From an uncultured Stenotrophomonas sp. (GTDB lineage Bacteria > Pseudomonadota > Gammaproteobacteria > Xanthomonadales > Xanthomonadaceae), in NCBI GenBank assembly GCA_913775725.1, contig CAJYNG010000008.1, positions 488,388 through 552,387 of the forward strand: a stretch of DNA of 64,000 bases, given 5' to 3'. The position numbers and the translations under genes are program-made. Positions 1 through 8,331 of the stretch are shown here, one piece after another. Every line of letters begins with the position of its first letter. Within the stretch, counting starts at the first letter, position 1. The notes under the pieces were generated by a model. It was not told the DNA's origin. It saw only the letters and a list, made by a program, of their open reading frames with translations, and did not search any database.

Positions 1-447
1 CCATCGTCGGTGGATGTGCCGCGTTTCATGGGCGACTGGTACGTGATCGCGCATATTCCATCGCGCCCTGAACGCGAGGCCTTCGACGCCATGGAGAGCT
101 ATGCACTGCGCCCCGATGGGCGCATCCAGACCACCTTCACCTACCGCAACGGCAGCTTCGATGCGCCACAGAAGTCGATGCACCCCATCGGCCGTGTCGA
201 GAAGGAAGGCAATGGCACGGTCTGGGGCATGCAGTTCATCTGGCCGATCCAGGCTGAGTACGTGATCGCCTGGCTCGACGAAAGCTACCGACAGACCATC
301 GTGGCGCGAAGCAAGCGCGATTACGTCTGGTACATGGCCCGCACCCCGCAGGTGTCGGACAGTGAATACCAGCAGGCGGTGCAACGCATTGCCGCGATGG
401 GCTATGACACCCGGAAGCTGAGACGCGTGCCGCAGTCGGTGCGATGA
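1..447 (+). CDS. blc: Lipocalin family protein (Blc-like), 5' end outside window
   Basis: The reading frame is open from base 1, so the start and any signal peptide lie upstream of the window; the visible GTG at base 10 is internal. The lipocalin signature is present near the start (RFMGDWYVIAHIP, with the invariant G-x-W), followed by the alternating beta-strand pattern of an eight-stranded barrel and an Arg-containing C-terminal strand (YVWYMARTP). Bacterial Blc proteins are usually outer-membrane lipoproteins that bind lysophospholipids or other lipids and act in envelope maintenance; this role is family knowledge, since the lipobox cannot be seen. The gene converges on the permease pair downstream. 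Nothing further is visible in the 109 bases between them. Confidence 0.88.
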   Translation, partial: PSSVDVPRFMGDWYVIAHIPSRPEREAFDAMESYALRPDGRIQTTFTYRNGSFDAPQKSMHPIGRVEKEGNGTVWGMQFIWPIQAEYVIAWLDESYRQTIVARSKRDYVWYMARTPQVSDSEYQQAVQRIAAMGYDTRKLRRVPQSVR

Positions 448-556
448 TGCCCTCGCCAGAAGCCGGCGAATGCAGGCGACACTGCGCGCCAACCTGACGT
501 CGCGCACCCACGATGTTGGTGCCTCGTCGAGCGTCCTGGGCGTGCTGCACCGGAAG

Positions 557-1771
557 TCAGGCAGACCGGATGGCCTGCACGGGCATGATCGCGGACGCCC
601 TCAATGCAGGTGCAAGCACCGCCACCTGCCCCAGCAGCCACAGCGCCAGCGCACTGATCGGCAGGTACGCCAGTGGAAGCCGTGGCAGTTCGTAGAACCC
701 CATCAGGCCGAGGTTGAATGCATAGGCCAGCAGCGCACCAACGACGACACCCAGGCTCACGACCAGGAAGTTCTCCAGCTGGAAGTAGTGCAGGATGTCG
801 CGGCGGGTTGCGCCCAGTGCGCGGCGGATGCCGATCTGTCTGCGCCGCTGCTCTACCCAGTAGCTGGCCAGGCCGACAATGCCCAGCGCGGTGGCTCCCA
901 GCAGCGCGACGATCACGCCCGCCAGCAGCGCCATCATCAACCTGGCGCCATGGAAATAGTCCGCGCGCAGCTCGGCGACGGTACGGCTGGCGGCCTGGTC
1001 GAATACCACGTCGGGCGCCACTGCTGCCACCGCCCGTTGTGCGTCGGCCATCACCCGGGGCAGCGCTCCGGGCGCGGCCCGCACCAGGTAGCGTCCCGCC
1101 AACTGCGGACCCGGCTTGGCCGGCATCAGCACGGACCAGTCATTCCCCAGCGCCTCCCCTCCACCGGGTTGTGATACGGCCAGGTGCTCGACCACGCCGA
1201 TAACGGTGAAGCGGCTGTCCATCGACCGCAGGCTGCGCCCGACTGCCGGCTCACCGGGCCAGTAGCGCTCCGCCAGCTGCCGCGTTACCAGGATCGGCGC
1301 ATTGGCGGGCACGTACTGTCCGATCGATGCGTACTCGGCGACGTCCGGCAAGCGCCCGGACAGCAGCTTCAGATCCAGCGCCCGGATCGCCGCCGCGTCA
1401 CCCAGGTAGAAATCGAGGACCCCACCGAAGAACTTGCCGCTCTCATCGGTATGGACGCCCGCGCGGACACCCGGTTCACCGAACGGAACGGCGCTGATGA
1501 TGCCGACCGACGTTACGCCCGGAATCGCCTGCAGTGCGCCGGTCACCCGGGCATTGAGATCGGCGGCCTGGGCGGCGTCGAATCCGGAGAGCTGCACGAT
1601 GCCCAGCGACGACTCGGCGATGCCACTGTCCAGGTTCAGTGCACGCCCCTTCTCCGTGAGCATGAAGATGGCATTGCACAGCACGGCGCAGGCCAGCGCG
1701 ATCTCCATTGCGATCAACAGGGTGGCCAGCCGGTGCTTGCGCAGCGCTGCGATGATCAGTCCGGTTTGCAT
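557..1771 (-). CDS. ABC transporter permease, MacB/FtsX type (second of pair)
   Basis: 404-residue membrane protein with the MacB_PCD/FtsX layout: one N-terminal membrane segment (about residues 18-38), a large extracytoplasmic domain, and three C-terminal segments. The last region includes the WVEQRRRQIGIRRALGA motif typical of FtsX-family coupling helices. The ATG at 1771 is chosen because AAGGAAA lies just upstream; the frame stays open further upstream but there overlaps the preceding permease. It starts 11 bases after the preceding permease ends, so the two probably form an operon and a heterodimer. Such permeases work with a MacB-like ATPase in export or in lipoprotein or antimicrobial-peptide handling. 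No ATPase is adjacent, so the substrate is unknown. Confidence 0.85.
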   Translation of the reverse strand: MQTGLIIAALRKHRLATLLIAMEIALACAVLCNAIFMLTEKGRALNLDSGIAESSLGIVQLSGFDAAQAADLNARVTGALQAIPGVTSVGIISAVPFGEPGVRAGVHTDESGKFFGGVLDFYLGDAAAIRALDLKLLSGRLPDVAEYASIGQYVPANAPILVTRQLAERYWPGEPAVGRSLRSMDSRFTVIGVVEHLAVSQPGGGEALGNDWSVLMPAKPGPQLAGRYLVRAAPGALPRVMADAQRAVAAVAPDVVFDQAASRTVAELRADYFHGARLMMALLAGVIVALLGATALGIVGLASYWVEQRRRQIGIRRALGATRRDILHYFQLENFLVVSLGVVVGALLAYAFNLGLMGFYELPRLPLAYLPISALALWLLGQVAVLAPALRASAIMPVQAIRSA

Positions 1772-1782
1772 GATCGTTTCCT

Positions 1783-3102
1783 TTACAGCAGCTTGAGCTG
1801 CGCCACAGGCTGGATCGAACTGGCGCGATAGGCGGGAATCGCGCCTGCCGCCAGGCTGGCCAACAGGGAAAGGCCAAAGATGGCCATGAACATGGTCAGG
1901 TCCAGATGCATCAGGTCCGCGTAGGCAACCGGCTGGGCACGGATCACCCACAGACCCAGCAGGGTCAGCAGCAGCCCGCCCACCCCTCCGGCGACACCGA
2001 TCAGCCCGGCTTCCAGCATGCATTGTGTGAATACCGCACGCCGACTGGCACCCAGCGCGCGCCGCAGGCCGATTTCTCCGCCGTGGCGCAGGAAGCGCGC
2101 CAGCAGCAGCCCGACAACATTGGCCAGGCAGACCACCAGGAACGCAAAGGACAGCACCGTCTGCACCTTCACGTCACTTGGCACCACCTGGTTGAAGTCC
2201 AGCCACTCCATCAACGAACGAAGCCGGGTGTTGTCCGCGTGCCGGATGCGCCCCAGGCGCTGTTGTTCGCCCGCGTAGTTGGAGAGGTAGCGACGATAGC
2301 TGGCCACCTTCTCCGGGCTGCCGAGCTCCACCCAGACCGCGACCGCCACGCAGGGCGAGTTCTGCAGTACCCCAGGGGTCTCGGGCATCGCCCAGCAGGT
2401 AAAGGGCTGGAAGTCGCCCTCGTTGATATCCAGGCTGGTCGACATCGGCAGATAGATGTCATCGGCCGCGGCGTAGAAGCTTGATGTCTCGCCACCCGAG
2501 AACCGCCCTCCCCTGATCTTGTAGAACAAAGGAGAGGGCCGCCAGTGATCCAGCACGCCGATGACCTGCACATGGGTGTCCTTGACCCGAAGGGTCTGTC
2601 CGACACTGTCTCGGCCCCCGAACAGGCGCTGGTTCAACCGGGCCGAGATGACCGCGACGCGGCCGCGACGCTGGTCATCCTCAGCCGTCCAGGCGCGGCC
2701 ATACTGAAAGGGCACCTCGAACATGGGGAAGAAGTCCGCCGTGGTCGAGATCGAAGATCCCATCAGCGGCGCCATCCCGGCCAGATCCGAACGGAGCTTC
2801 ACCGGATTGACCACCACCATGGTCTGGCGGTCCGCCTGGCCGGATGACCAGAGATCGTGCGCGGCCCGATAGTCGAGCACGTCGTGCGGTTCGCGCCCTT
2901 TCGATCCGGGATCGACATCCACCTGCGGGTAGAAGATTCGATCGCTCCGGCCGGGCAGCGGATCTCCGGAAAGCAGGTGGGTGACAGTCAGCGTGGTCAT
3001 GCTGGCGCCGATTCCCACGGCAACCGCCAGCACCATCAATGCGGTAATGATCGTATTGCGCCTGGCGTTGTGCAGCGCCAGCTTCAGGTAATAGCCCATC
3101 AT
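1783..3102 (-). CDS. ABC transporter permease, MacB/FtsX type (first of pair)
   Basis: 439 residues with an N-terminal membrane segment (about 18-40), a roughly 240-residue periplasmic domain, and three C-terminal membrane segments. The cytoplasmic RHGGEIGLRRALGASRRAVF motif is characteristic of FtsX-type permeases. Two adjacent ATG codons (3102 and 3099) could start it. It is the first gene of a two-gene unit with the permease at 557-1771, and it diverges from the acetyltransferase gene beginning near 3189. In the usual arrangement an ATPase with a Walker A motif lies next door, but none is present on either side. The pair must therefore use an ATPase encoded elsewhere, or one lost from this locus. 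The family call is firm; the function is not known. Confidence 0.85.
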   Translation of the reverse strand: MMGYYLKLALHNARRNTIITALMVLAVAVGIGASMTTLTVTHLLSGDPLPGRSDRIFYPQVDVDPGSKGREPHDVLDYRAAHDLWSSGQADRQTMVVVNPVKLRSDLAGMAPLMGSSISTTADFFPMFEVPFQYGRAWTAEDDQRRGRVAVISARLNQRLFGGRDSVGQTLRVKDTHVQVIGVLDHWRPSPLFYKIRGGRFSGGETSSFYAAADDIYLPMSTSLDINEGDFQPFTCWAMPETPGVLQNSPCVAVAVWVELGSPEKVASYRRYLSNYAGEQQRLGRIRHADNTRLRSLMEWLDFNQVVPSDVKVQTVLSFAFLVVCLANVVGLLLARFLRHGGEIGLRRALGASRRAVFTQCMLEAGLIGVAGGVGGLLLTLLGLWVIRAQPVAYADLMHLDLTMFMAIFGLSLLASLAAGAIPAYRASSIQPVAQLKLL

Positions 3103-3188
3103 GGAAGGTGCATCCCCCTGCGTTCGCCATGCTCCATGCAGATACGATGCAGGGGGTGCCAGAAAGGTTTAAACGGATGAGGCGGACG

Positions 3189-3707
3189 ATGAGCGAACAC
3201 CCCGACAAGACAGACGCGCAGGCATGGGAAGGCCTTGCGATTCGCCCCTTGTACCCCGATGACCTGGATCTGATCTGCGCCCACCGCGAAGCGATGTTCC
3301 GCGAGAGTGGTCGCCCCGCGGACGTGCTGAAGCAGATGGCCGGCCCTTTCCGTGCCTGGCTCGCGCCGCGCCTGGCCTCCGGCGACTATTTCGGATTTGC
3401 CCTCACGGACCAGGGGCGCGCCATCGCGGGCATCGGCCTGATGCTGATCGACTGGCCGCCGCACCCTGCCCACCCCCTGCAGGACAAGCGCGGCTACGTG
3501 CTCAACGTCTATGTGGACCCCGGCTATCGGCGCAGGGGCGTCGCCCGCAGGTTGATGCAACTGGCCGATGACGCGTTCGCCGAACGGAAGGTGAGCTACA
3601 CAATCCTGCATGCCACTGCCCAGGCGACTCCGCTGTATGCCGAGTTGGGCTGGGTGGCAACCAGTGAGATGGCGCGTGCACTGCACAGGAATGGCCACCG
3701 TCCATGA
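3189..3707 (+). CDS. GNAT family N-acetyltransferase
   Basis: 172 residues from the ATG at 3189. An in-frame ATG at 3177, which has AAGG 9 nt upstream, would add four residues; the 3189 start has GAGG 6 nt upstream, and the choice is not certain. The GNAT fold is recognisable: the acetyl-CoA pyrophosphate-binding motif is VYVDPGYRRRGVARRLM (Q/R-x-x-G-x-G/A pattern) after a beta strand, and a C-terminal LYAELGWVATSEM motif resembles the conserved Y-x-x-x-GF segment. Family members acetylate small molecules, peptides or proteins; the substrate cannot be predicted. It is divergent from the permease pair and is followed by 340 bases without a gene. Confidence 0.85.
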   Translation: MSEHPDKTDAQAWEGLAIRPLYPDDLDLICAHREAMFRESGRPADVLKQMAGPFRAWLAPRLASGDYFGFALTDQGRAIAGIGLMLIDWPPHPAHPLQDKRGYVLNVYVDPGYRRRGVARRLMQLADDAFAERKVSYTILHATAQATPLYAELGWVATSEMARALHRNGHRP

Positions 3708-4047
3708 GGCGCTCCGCCCGACATGACGCGTCACGCTAGTACGCCTCACTTCCATGCAAAAGCCATCGGCTCGCATGGAACATGCGCCTCACCACGCAAG
3801 TACGTTTCGTTGTGAGACAACGCATCCTTGTTTGCCCGCTCATCCAGAAGCAGGGCGCCTACGCGCTGCCCGCGAATCGCTTGCTGCTGGCCTGGCGATC
3901 CATCATTTCAATCAATCGGCGCTAATCGATGGTCACAATCCATCGATTCTTAGGAATAATCGCAAAAAACCTGCAGATTCGATGATCAGCAGGGCGCCAG
4001 CGCCAGAATGATCGCCACGCCCCCGGGCGCCGATCACCTCCCCGCGC
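3708..4047. other. Intergenic region with two perfect inverted repeats
   Basis: No credible gene. Two perfect inverted repeats are visible. TTCCATGC (3750-3757) pairs with GCATGGAA (3773-3780) across 15 bases. AATCGATGG (3924-3932) pairs with CCATCGATT (3940-3948) across 7 bases. The second lies in an AT-richer stretch and overlaps a possible promoter (TCACAA at 3933, AATAAT at 3955-3960, spacer 16) pointing toward the response-regulator gene at 4048. That makes it a candidate operator for the two-component operon. The promoter is weak by sequence alone. Confidence 0.4.
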
Positions 4048-4674
4048 ATGAAAGGACATCCCGCACCGCGCCGACTGCGCCTGGCGCTTCTGGACGACCA
4101 TGAGATCGTCCGTCGTGGCACCGGCCTGCACCTGTCACAGGACGCCCGCTTCAGGATCATCGCCAGCCATGGGCACAGCGATGCCTTCATCCAGACGCTG
4201 CAACAGACGCGGGTGGATGTCGCCGTCATCGATCTGACGCTGGCGCGTGGCGACCGCAGCAGCGCAGAGCTGATCCCCCTGCTGCGCGCGGCATTCCCGG
4301 AGACGCCGCTGCTCGCCTTCGCCACCCTCTCCCCCTGCACCCGTCTCCACCACCTGCTCATGGCCGGCATCAGTGGCGTCGTCAGCAAAGCCGAGCCCCT
4401 TCCCATGCTGTCCGAAGCGATCATCCGTGTTTCACAGGGGCTGGAGCGGCTGCCGCCCGACTACACCATTCCGGCGGACTACAGTGAGCTCAGCCGCAAC
4501 GAGCGTGAAGTACTGGACCTGCTGCTGACTGGCCTGACCGTCTCCGAGATCGCGCGGCACCGCCACCGCAGCGTCAAGACTGTCAGCACGCAGAAGGTCG
4601 CCGTCCTGCGCAAACTCGGGCTGCGCAACGATGCCGAAATCTATGCCATGCGGCGCCCGCAGGATGCCCCGTGA
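4048..4674 (+). CDS. Response regulator, LuxR/NarL-FixJ type
   Basis: 208 residues. The receiver domain (about 10-125) has the acidic pair D16-D17, the phosphoacceptor D62 in VDVAVIDLTLARGD, T93 and K114. The C-terminal LuxR helix-turn-helix (about 145-200) includes LSRNEREVLDLLLTGLTVSEIA and a recognition helix in SVKTVSTQKVAVLRKLGL. This is the architecture of EvgA, BvgA and RcsB. The stop overlaps the GTG start of the hybrid kinase downstream (GTGA), so the pair is translationally coupled and almost certainly a cognate system. The receiver departs somewhat from consensus around the phosphorylation loop (LTLARGDRSS replaces the usual MPxMDG), seen also in some RcsB/EvgA relatives. Target genes are unknown. 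Confidence 0.9.
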   Translation: MKGHPAPRRLRLALLDDHEIVRRGTGLHLSQDARFRIIASHGHSDAFIQTLQQTRVDVAVIDLTLARGDRSSAELIPLLRAAFPETPLLAFATLSPCTRLHHLLMAGISGVVSKAEPLPMLSEAIIRVSQGLERLPPDYTIPADYSELSRNEREVLDLLLTGLTVSEIARHRHRSVKTVSTQKVAVLRKLGLRNDAEIYAMRRPQDAP

Positions 4675-6995
4675 AGCGGCGCGCCCCCCACCGGCATGCC
4701 CCCTTCCTCCTGCTGCTGGCACTGCTTCTGCTGCCGGCCGCTTCGGCCGAAGATGCGCAGTCGCATCAATGGCTGCCCGGTCGCGAGGTCCGCGTCGCCA
4801 CCCCTCCCTCGCTGCGCCCATTGCCCGCAGGCCTGGCGGGTACGGCACCACTGCCCACCCTCGCGCATGGCTACGCCGATCTCGTGACGCGTCACTCCGG
4901 ACTGCAGTTCAAGGAGCACCCCTACCCCAGTACCGAGGCATCGGTGCGCGCCGTATGCCGTGGCGACGCCGACCTGGTACTGGTGGTCGGGGCCGCAGGG
5001 CATCCACGGCCGCCCTGCGCCCACCTGGTGCCCTCTACACCCTTCCGCGGCGGCAGGACCCTGTTGGCCGGGCGCACGGATGACCGGTTGCCGCACGACA
5101 TCACGCAACTGCACGGCCGCACACTGGCGGTGGTCAACGGCGGGCCGTATGCCGGATGGCTGGCCGCCCATCACCCCTTGGTCCCGTTGCTGCATCTGCC
5201 TGACCGGCACGCCGCCCTGTCCGCCGTGGAGGCCGGCATGGCCGATGTCGCGATCGGAGTGGAAAGCACACTGCAACCGATGATCCGGCAGCACTTCGCC
5301 AGCACACTGCAGGTGCAGCCGTTCGAGATGGGGTTCTCCACCGACATGCGCCTGCTGGCCCGCCGGGAGGACCAGCAACTGCTGGCGCGCATCGACCAGG
5401 CCCTGCAGGACATCACACTGGAAGAGCATGCCGGCCTGCTGCAGGTCTGGGCCGGGCAGATACTGTCGGCCCCGGTGGAAAAGGCGAAAGGCTGGATGCG
5501 CATGCCGCCCCCGGCCTGGCTATTGGTGGTGCTTGTCCTGCTGGCAGGTCTTCCGGTGCTCTGGCTCTGGCTGCATCAGCAGCGAGGCCGTGACCTGCGC
5601 AGGCAGACACGCGCAGCGGGTGTGATCAGCCACGAGATACGCAATTCGGCCCAGGTCGTACTCGCCTCGATCGACCTGCTCAGCCAATCGCTCGCGCCCA
5701 AGCAGCAGCGTGAACTGCTTGCCGCCGCCAAGGCGGCTGGCCATGCGTTGCGCGGCATGTTGAATCGCTCATTGGAGTTCGCGCGTCTGGCCGAGGGCGG
5801 ATTCACACCGCGCGCACAGCCGTGCGATGCGCTTCTGCTCTGCCGGCAGTCGCTGGACGCAATCCGCCCACAGGCGCTGCTGAAGGGACTGGAGCTGCGC
5901 TTCGAGGCCATCCCAGAGCGGGCGCCGGCGGTCACCCTCGATCCCGAGGGGCTGCGGCAGATTGTCGACAACCTGCTGGCCAACGCGGTGAAGTTCACCG
6001 ATATCGGCGGGATTGATCTGCGCGTACAGCTGCGGCCCGCTATCGATCCGCAGGAGCTGCTGGTCGATGTGATCGACAGCGGCATCGGCATCGATGCCAG
6101 GCAGGCTGCACGTCTGTTCCAGCCATTCCAGCAGGGCAAGGATGGGCAGGTGCGCGGCGGCAGCGGCTTGGGCCTGGCCATCGCCCGGGAACTGACGCAC
6201 GCCATGCGCGGCACACTGACCCTGCACAGCGTGCCCGATCGCGGCAGCCGGTTTACCCTGCGATTGCCGGCACAGATCGCGAAGACCGGCTTGCCGCCAG
6301 CGGAGCCGACCCCCTCCGGCCTGCCACTTGTCGGTCTGGACTTGTTGCTGGTCGAAGATCATGCAATGAACCGCCAGATCATCGCCGAGCAACTGCGTCG
6401 CCTCGGGGCCAACGTGCATGCCCTGGCCGACGCTGCCGATGCGCTGGCCGAGCAGGCCCGGTACCCGCGACGGATCGTGCTGGTGGACATCGGCCTGCAG
6501 GGCATGGATGGCTACACGCTGGCCCGGCAGTTGCGCAGCCAGCCCGGCAAGCCACCGCGACTGATTGCACTGTCTGCGCGGACAGGCCGCAGGCATCGGG
6601 CCCGCTGCCGCGATGCAGGATTCCATGCGGTCCTGGCCAAGCCCTTGCAGATCGGGCAGCTGCTGCAGGCACTCGAGCTGCCGCCAGCTGCCGGGGCGGC
6701 GGCTCCGGAGGCCGTGGCGCCACTGGATCAGGCGTATCTGGCCGACATCAACGGCGAGCTGCTGGGCATCGCGCGGGCCGCACAGGAATGCGATGCGACG
6801 GCGTTGCGCCATCATGCGCACCGCCTTCAGGGCACGCTGCAGTTCTGCGGTGCAACCGATCAGGTCGGAATCGCGGCCGATCTATGGGAGCTCGGGAACG
6901 ACGCCGCACCCGACTGGGTCGATGTGCGGCGCCTGCTGCAGGTACTGCAGCGCTGGCATGGCTCCCGCAGTGCGGAAGCCATGCCGCCTGAATGA
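4671..6995 (+). CDS. Hybrid sensor histidine kinase with periplasmic solute-binding domain (EvgS/BvgS-like)
   Basis: 774 residues starting at a GTG that overlaps the regulator's stop. Order of parts: signal peptide (about 1-26); one periplasmic SBP_bac_3-like domain (about 38-268); a membrane segment (about 282-302); HisKA with H321 in VISHEIRNS; an ATPase domain with N box DNLLANAVKF (433-442), DSGIGI (469-474) and GGSGLGLAIA (496-505); a receiver with acidic residues at VEDH and phosphoacceptor D606 (VLVDIGLQGMDG); and a C-terminal Hpt domain with H717 in the AHRLQG motif. All phosphorelay residues are intact. Unlike BvgS and EvgS it has a single binding domain and no PAS domain before the kinase. 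The ligand is unknown; an amino-acid-like or acid-sensing role would be only an analogy. Confidence 0.92.
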   Translation: MKRRAPHRHAPFLLLLALLLLPAASAEDAQSHQWLPGREVRVATPPSLRPLPAGLAGTAPLPTLAHGYADLVTRHSGLQFKEHPYPSTEASVRAVCRGDADLVLVVGAAGHPRPPCAHLVPSTPFRGGRTLLAGRTDDRLPHDITQLHGRTLAVVNGGPYAGWLAAHHPLVPLLHLPDRHAALSAVEAGMADVAIGVESTLQPMIRQHFASTLQVQPFEMGFSTDMRLLARREDQQLLARIDQALQDITLEEHAGLLQVWAGQILSAPVEKAKGWMRMPPPAWLLVVLVLLAGLPVLWLWLHQQRGRDLRRQTRAAGVISHEIRNSAQVVLASIDLLSQSLAPKQQRELLAAAKAAGHALRGMLNRSLEFARLAEGGFTPRAQPCDALLLCRQSLDAIRPQALLKGLELRFEAIPERAPAVTLDPEGLRQIVDNLLANAVKFTDIGGIDLRVQLRPAIDPQELLVDVIDSGIGIDARQAARLFQPFQQGKDGQVRGGSGLGLAIARELTHAMRGTLTLHSVPDRGSRFTLRLPAQIAKTGLPPAEPTPSGLPLVGLDLLLVEDHAMNRQIIAEQLRRLGANVHALADAADALAEQARYPRRIVLVDIGLQGMDGYTLARQLRSQPGKPPRLIALSARTGRRHRARCRDAGFHAVLAKPLQIGQLLQALELPPAAGAAAPEAVAPLDQAYLADINGELLGIARAAQECDATALRHHAHRLQGTLQFCGATDQVGIAADLWELGNDAAPDWVDVRRLLQVLQRWHGSRSAEAMPPE

Positions 6996-7751
6996 TCAGG
7001 CCGCCAGACGCTCGACCTGGCGACGGGTCAGGTCGTTGAAACGGCCCAGCGACATCAGGTGCTGGTGGATCAGCGCCAGCCAGCCACTGCGGTGCCACTC
7101 GATCACAGTCGCTTCCGGCAGCGCCACGAACTTCTCCACGTCCACGACCAGGAAGCCGTTGAGGTTGAACTCGCGGCCATCCGGAGTCCGCACGGTGGCA
7201 TTGCGCTCGACCAGCAGGCCGTTGTCGACCAGGGCCTTGGAGAAGGCCTGGGTCTGCTCGTGCTCACGGGTGAACTGGCCGCAGAACTCCAGCGCCTGCT
7301 GCACCATCTCGGTGGCCTTGCCATCAACGAACAGCGGCTGACCTTCGTCACCGCCCTTGACCACGCGCGAGCTGTCTTCGTCGATGCCCAGCAGGAAGTC
7401 GTTGTCCGCACCGGTGTCGATGAAGATGAAGGGGTGGCGACGCAGGTAGGCCGGAATGTAGGCCTCGTCTTCCCACAGGCCGTCCTTGATGAACAGGTTC
7501 TGGTCGGAAACACCGACGGCGGCCATCGGCACGGCGGTCGGGCCAGCGAACAGGATCGGGAAGTGGTGCAGCGCCAGCGAGAACTCGCCGAGCACCAGCG
7601 GAATGGCGTTGTTGCCAGCAGCAAACTCGAGCCTGCCCGGCAGGATGCGCAGATCGGCGTGCACATCGGCCTGCAGCGGCACCGGACGGGTGTAGAACAG
7701 GGGGGCGCCGCTCGGCGCCGCTTCGGTGGTGGTGTCGCTGGTGGTGGTCAT
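6996..7751 (-). CDS. SapC family protein
   Basis: 251 residues from the ATG at 7751; the frame is open to 7784, but the extra residues look non-native. The protein matches the SapC family (Pfam PF07277) by its central WEDEAYIPAYLRRHPFIFID and DGxxTEMVQQALEFCGQF-like segments. Members are widespread in Proteobacteria; the name comes from a Campylobacter S-layer locus, and the biochemical role is not established. There is no signal peptide or membrane segment, so it is presumably cytoplasmic. Its stop abuts the stop of the convergent hybrid kinase gene with no gap (6995/6996). The C-terminal segment HQHLMSLGRFNDLTRRQ is predicted helical and may bind a partner. Confidence 0.8.
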   Translation of the reverse strand: MTTTSDTTTEAAPSGAPLFYTRPVPLQADVHADLRILPGRLEFAAGNNAIPLVLGEFSLALHHFPILFAGPTAVPMAAVGVSDQNLFIKDGLWEDEAYIPAYLRRHPFIFIDTGADNDFLLGIDEDSSRVVKGGDEGQPLFVDGKATEMVQQALEFCGQFTREHEQTQAFSKALVDNGLLVERNATVRTPDGREFNLNGFLVVDVEKFVALPEATVIEWHRSGWLALIHQHLMSLGRFNDLTRRQVERLAA

Positions 7752-7861
7752 CTTGGGAACCGTTCGATCATGCGCGCCTGCCATCCCGGGCGCGCCAGCG
7801 GGAACAACCTGAATCCCGCATTATCAACAAGCTCGATGACAACGGCCACCCCACTGACGGC

Positions 7862-8134
7862 CTATTTCAGCTGCAGGGGGTAGCGCTGCCAGAGGACGTG
7901 AACCAGGAACCCGGCCAGTTCGGTGTCGCGCGCGCTCACCGCAGCGCGGATCTTGTCCAGCAGCACCATGTCCGAGCAGGCGCGCACATCGGCATGGTTG
8001 GCCTGCCCTGCCCGGCGTGCGCGGTAGCGCGCGGCCCGCTGCGCGTCACTCATTGCGTACCCGAACTTGGGCGGACGGCCGCGCTTTCGCGGCAGGGTCA
8101 GCTCCAGGGTTCCGGGGTCTTTGTCATCACGCAT
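7862..8134 (-). CDS. Small basic protein with AT-hook-like motif
   Basis: 90 residues from the ATG at 8134; an alternative TTG at 8161 would add nine. The N-terminal third carries RKRGRPPKFG, whose RGRP core matches the AT-hook minor-groove binding motif. It is followed by a basic SDAQRAARYRARRAG segment of the kind found in small phage and plasmid DNA-binding proteins. The C-terminal half is an amphipathic helix region. No named family is assigned. A DNA-binding role is inferred only from these motifs. The upstream region (8185-8260) is AT-rich for this chromosome and contains the inverted repeat TTGCA-N6-TGCAA near 8221-8236, a possible binding site. Confidence 0.6.
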   Translation of the reverse strand: MRDDKDPGTLELTLPRKRGRPPKFGYAMSDAQRAARYRARRAGQANHADVRACSDMVLLDKIRAAVSARDTELAGFLVHVLWQRYPLQLK

Positions 8135-8293
8135 GAGAGGGGTGCGGGCGGCGGCGAGCAACGGGGGGTGCGCAATTTATCGTGAGGCATCACTTTAATC
8201 CAGCTTTTTCTGCAGTTTTGTTGCAATGCAGTGCAAAAAATCGCGTCCCGAGGGCCGCATCCACGCCATGCGTGCATGCAAGGCTCCAGCCAC

Positions 8294-8321
8294 AAAAAAG
8301 GGAGCCCGCGAACGGGCTCCC
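8294..8321 (-). terminator. Rho-independent terminator of the EF-G paralogue gene
   Basis: On the minus strand, 10 bases after the stop, GGGAGCCCG pairs with CGGGCTCCC around a 4-base loop (8300-8321). It is followed by six T residues (8294-8299). Confidence 0.9.
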
Positions 8322-8331
8322 TTCTCCTTCC

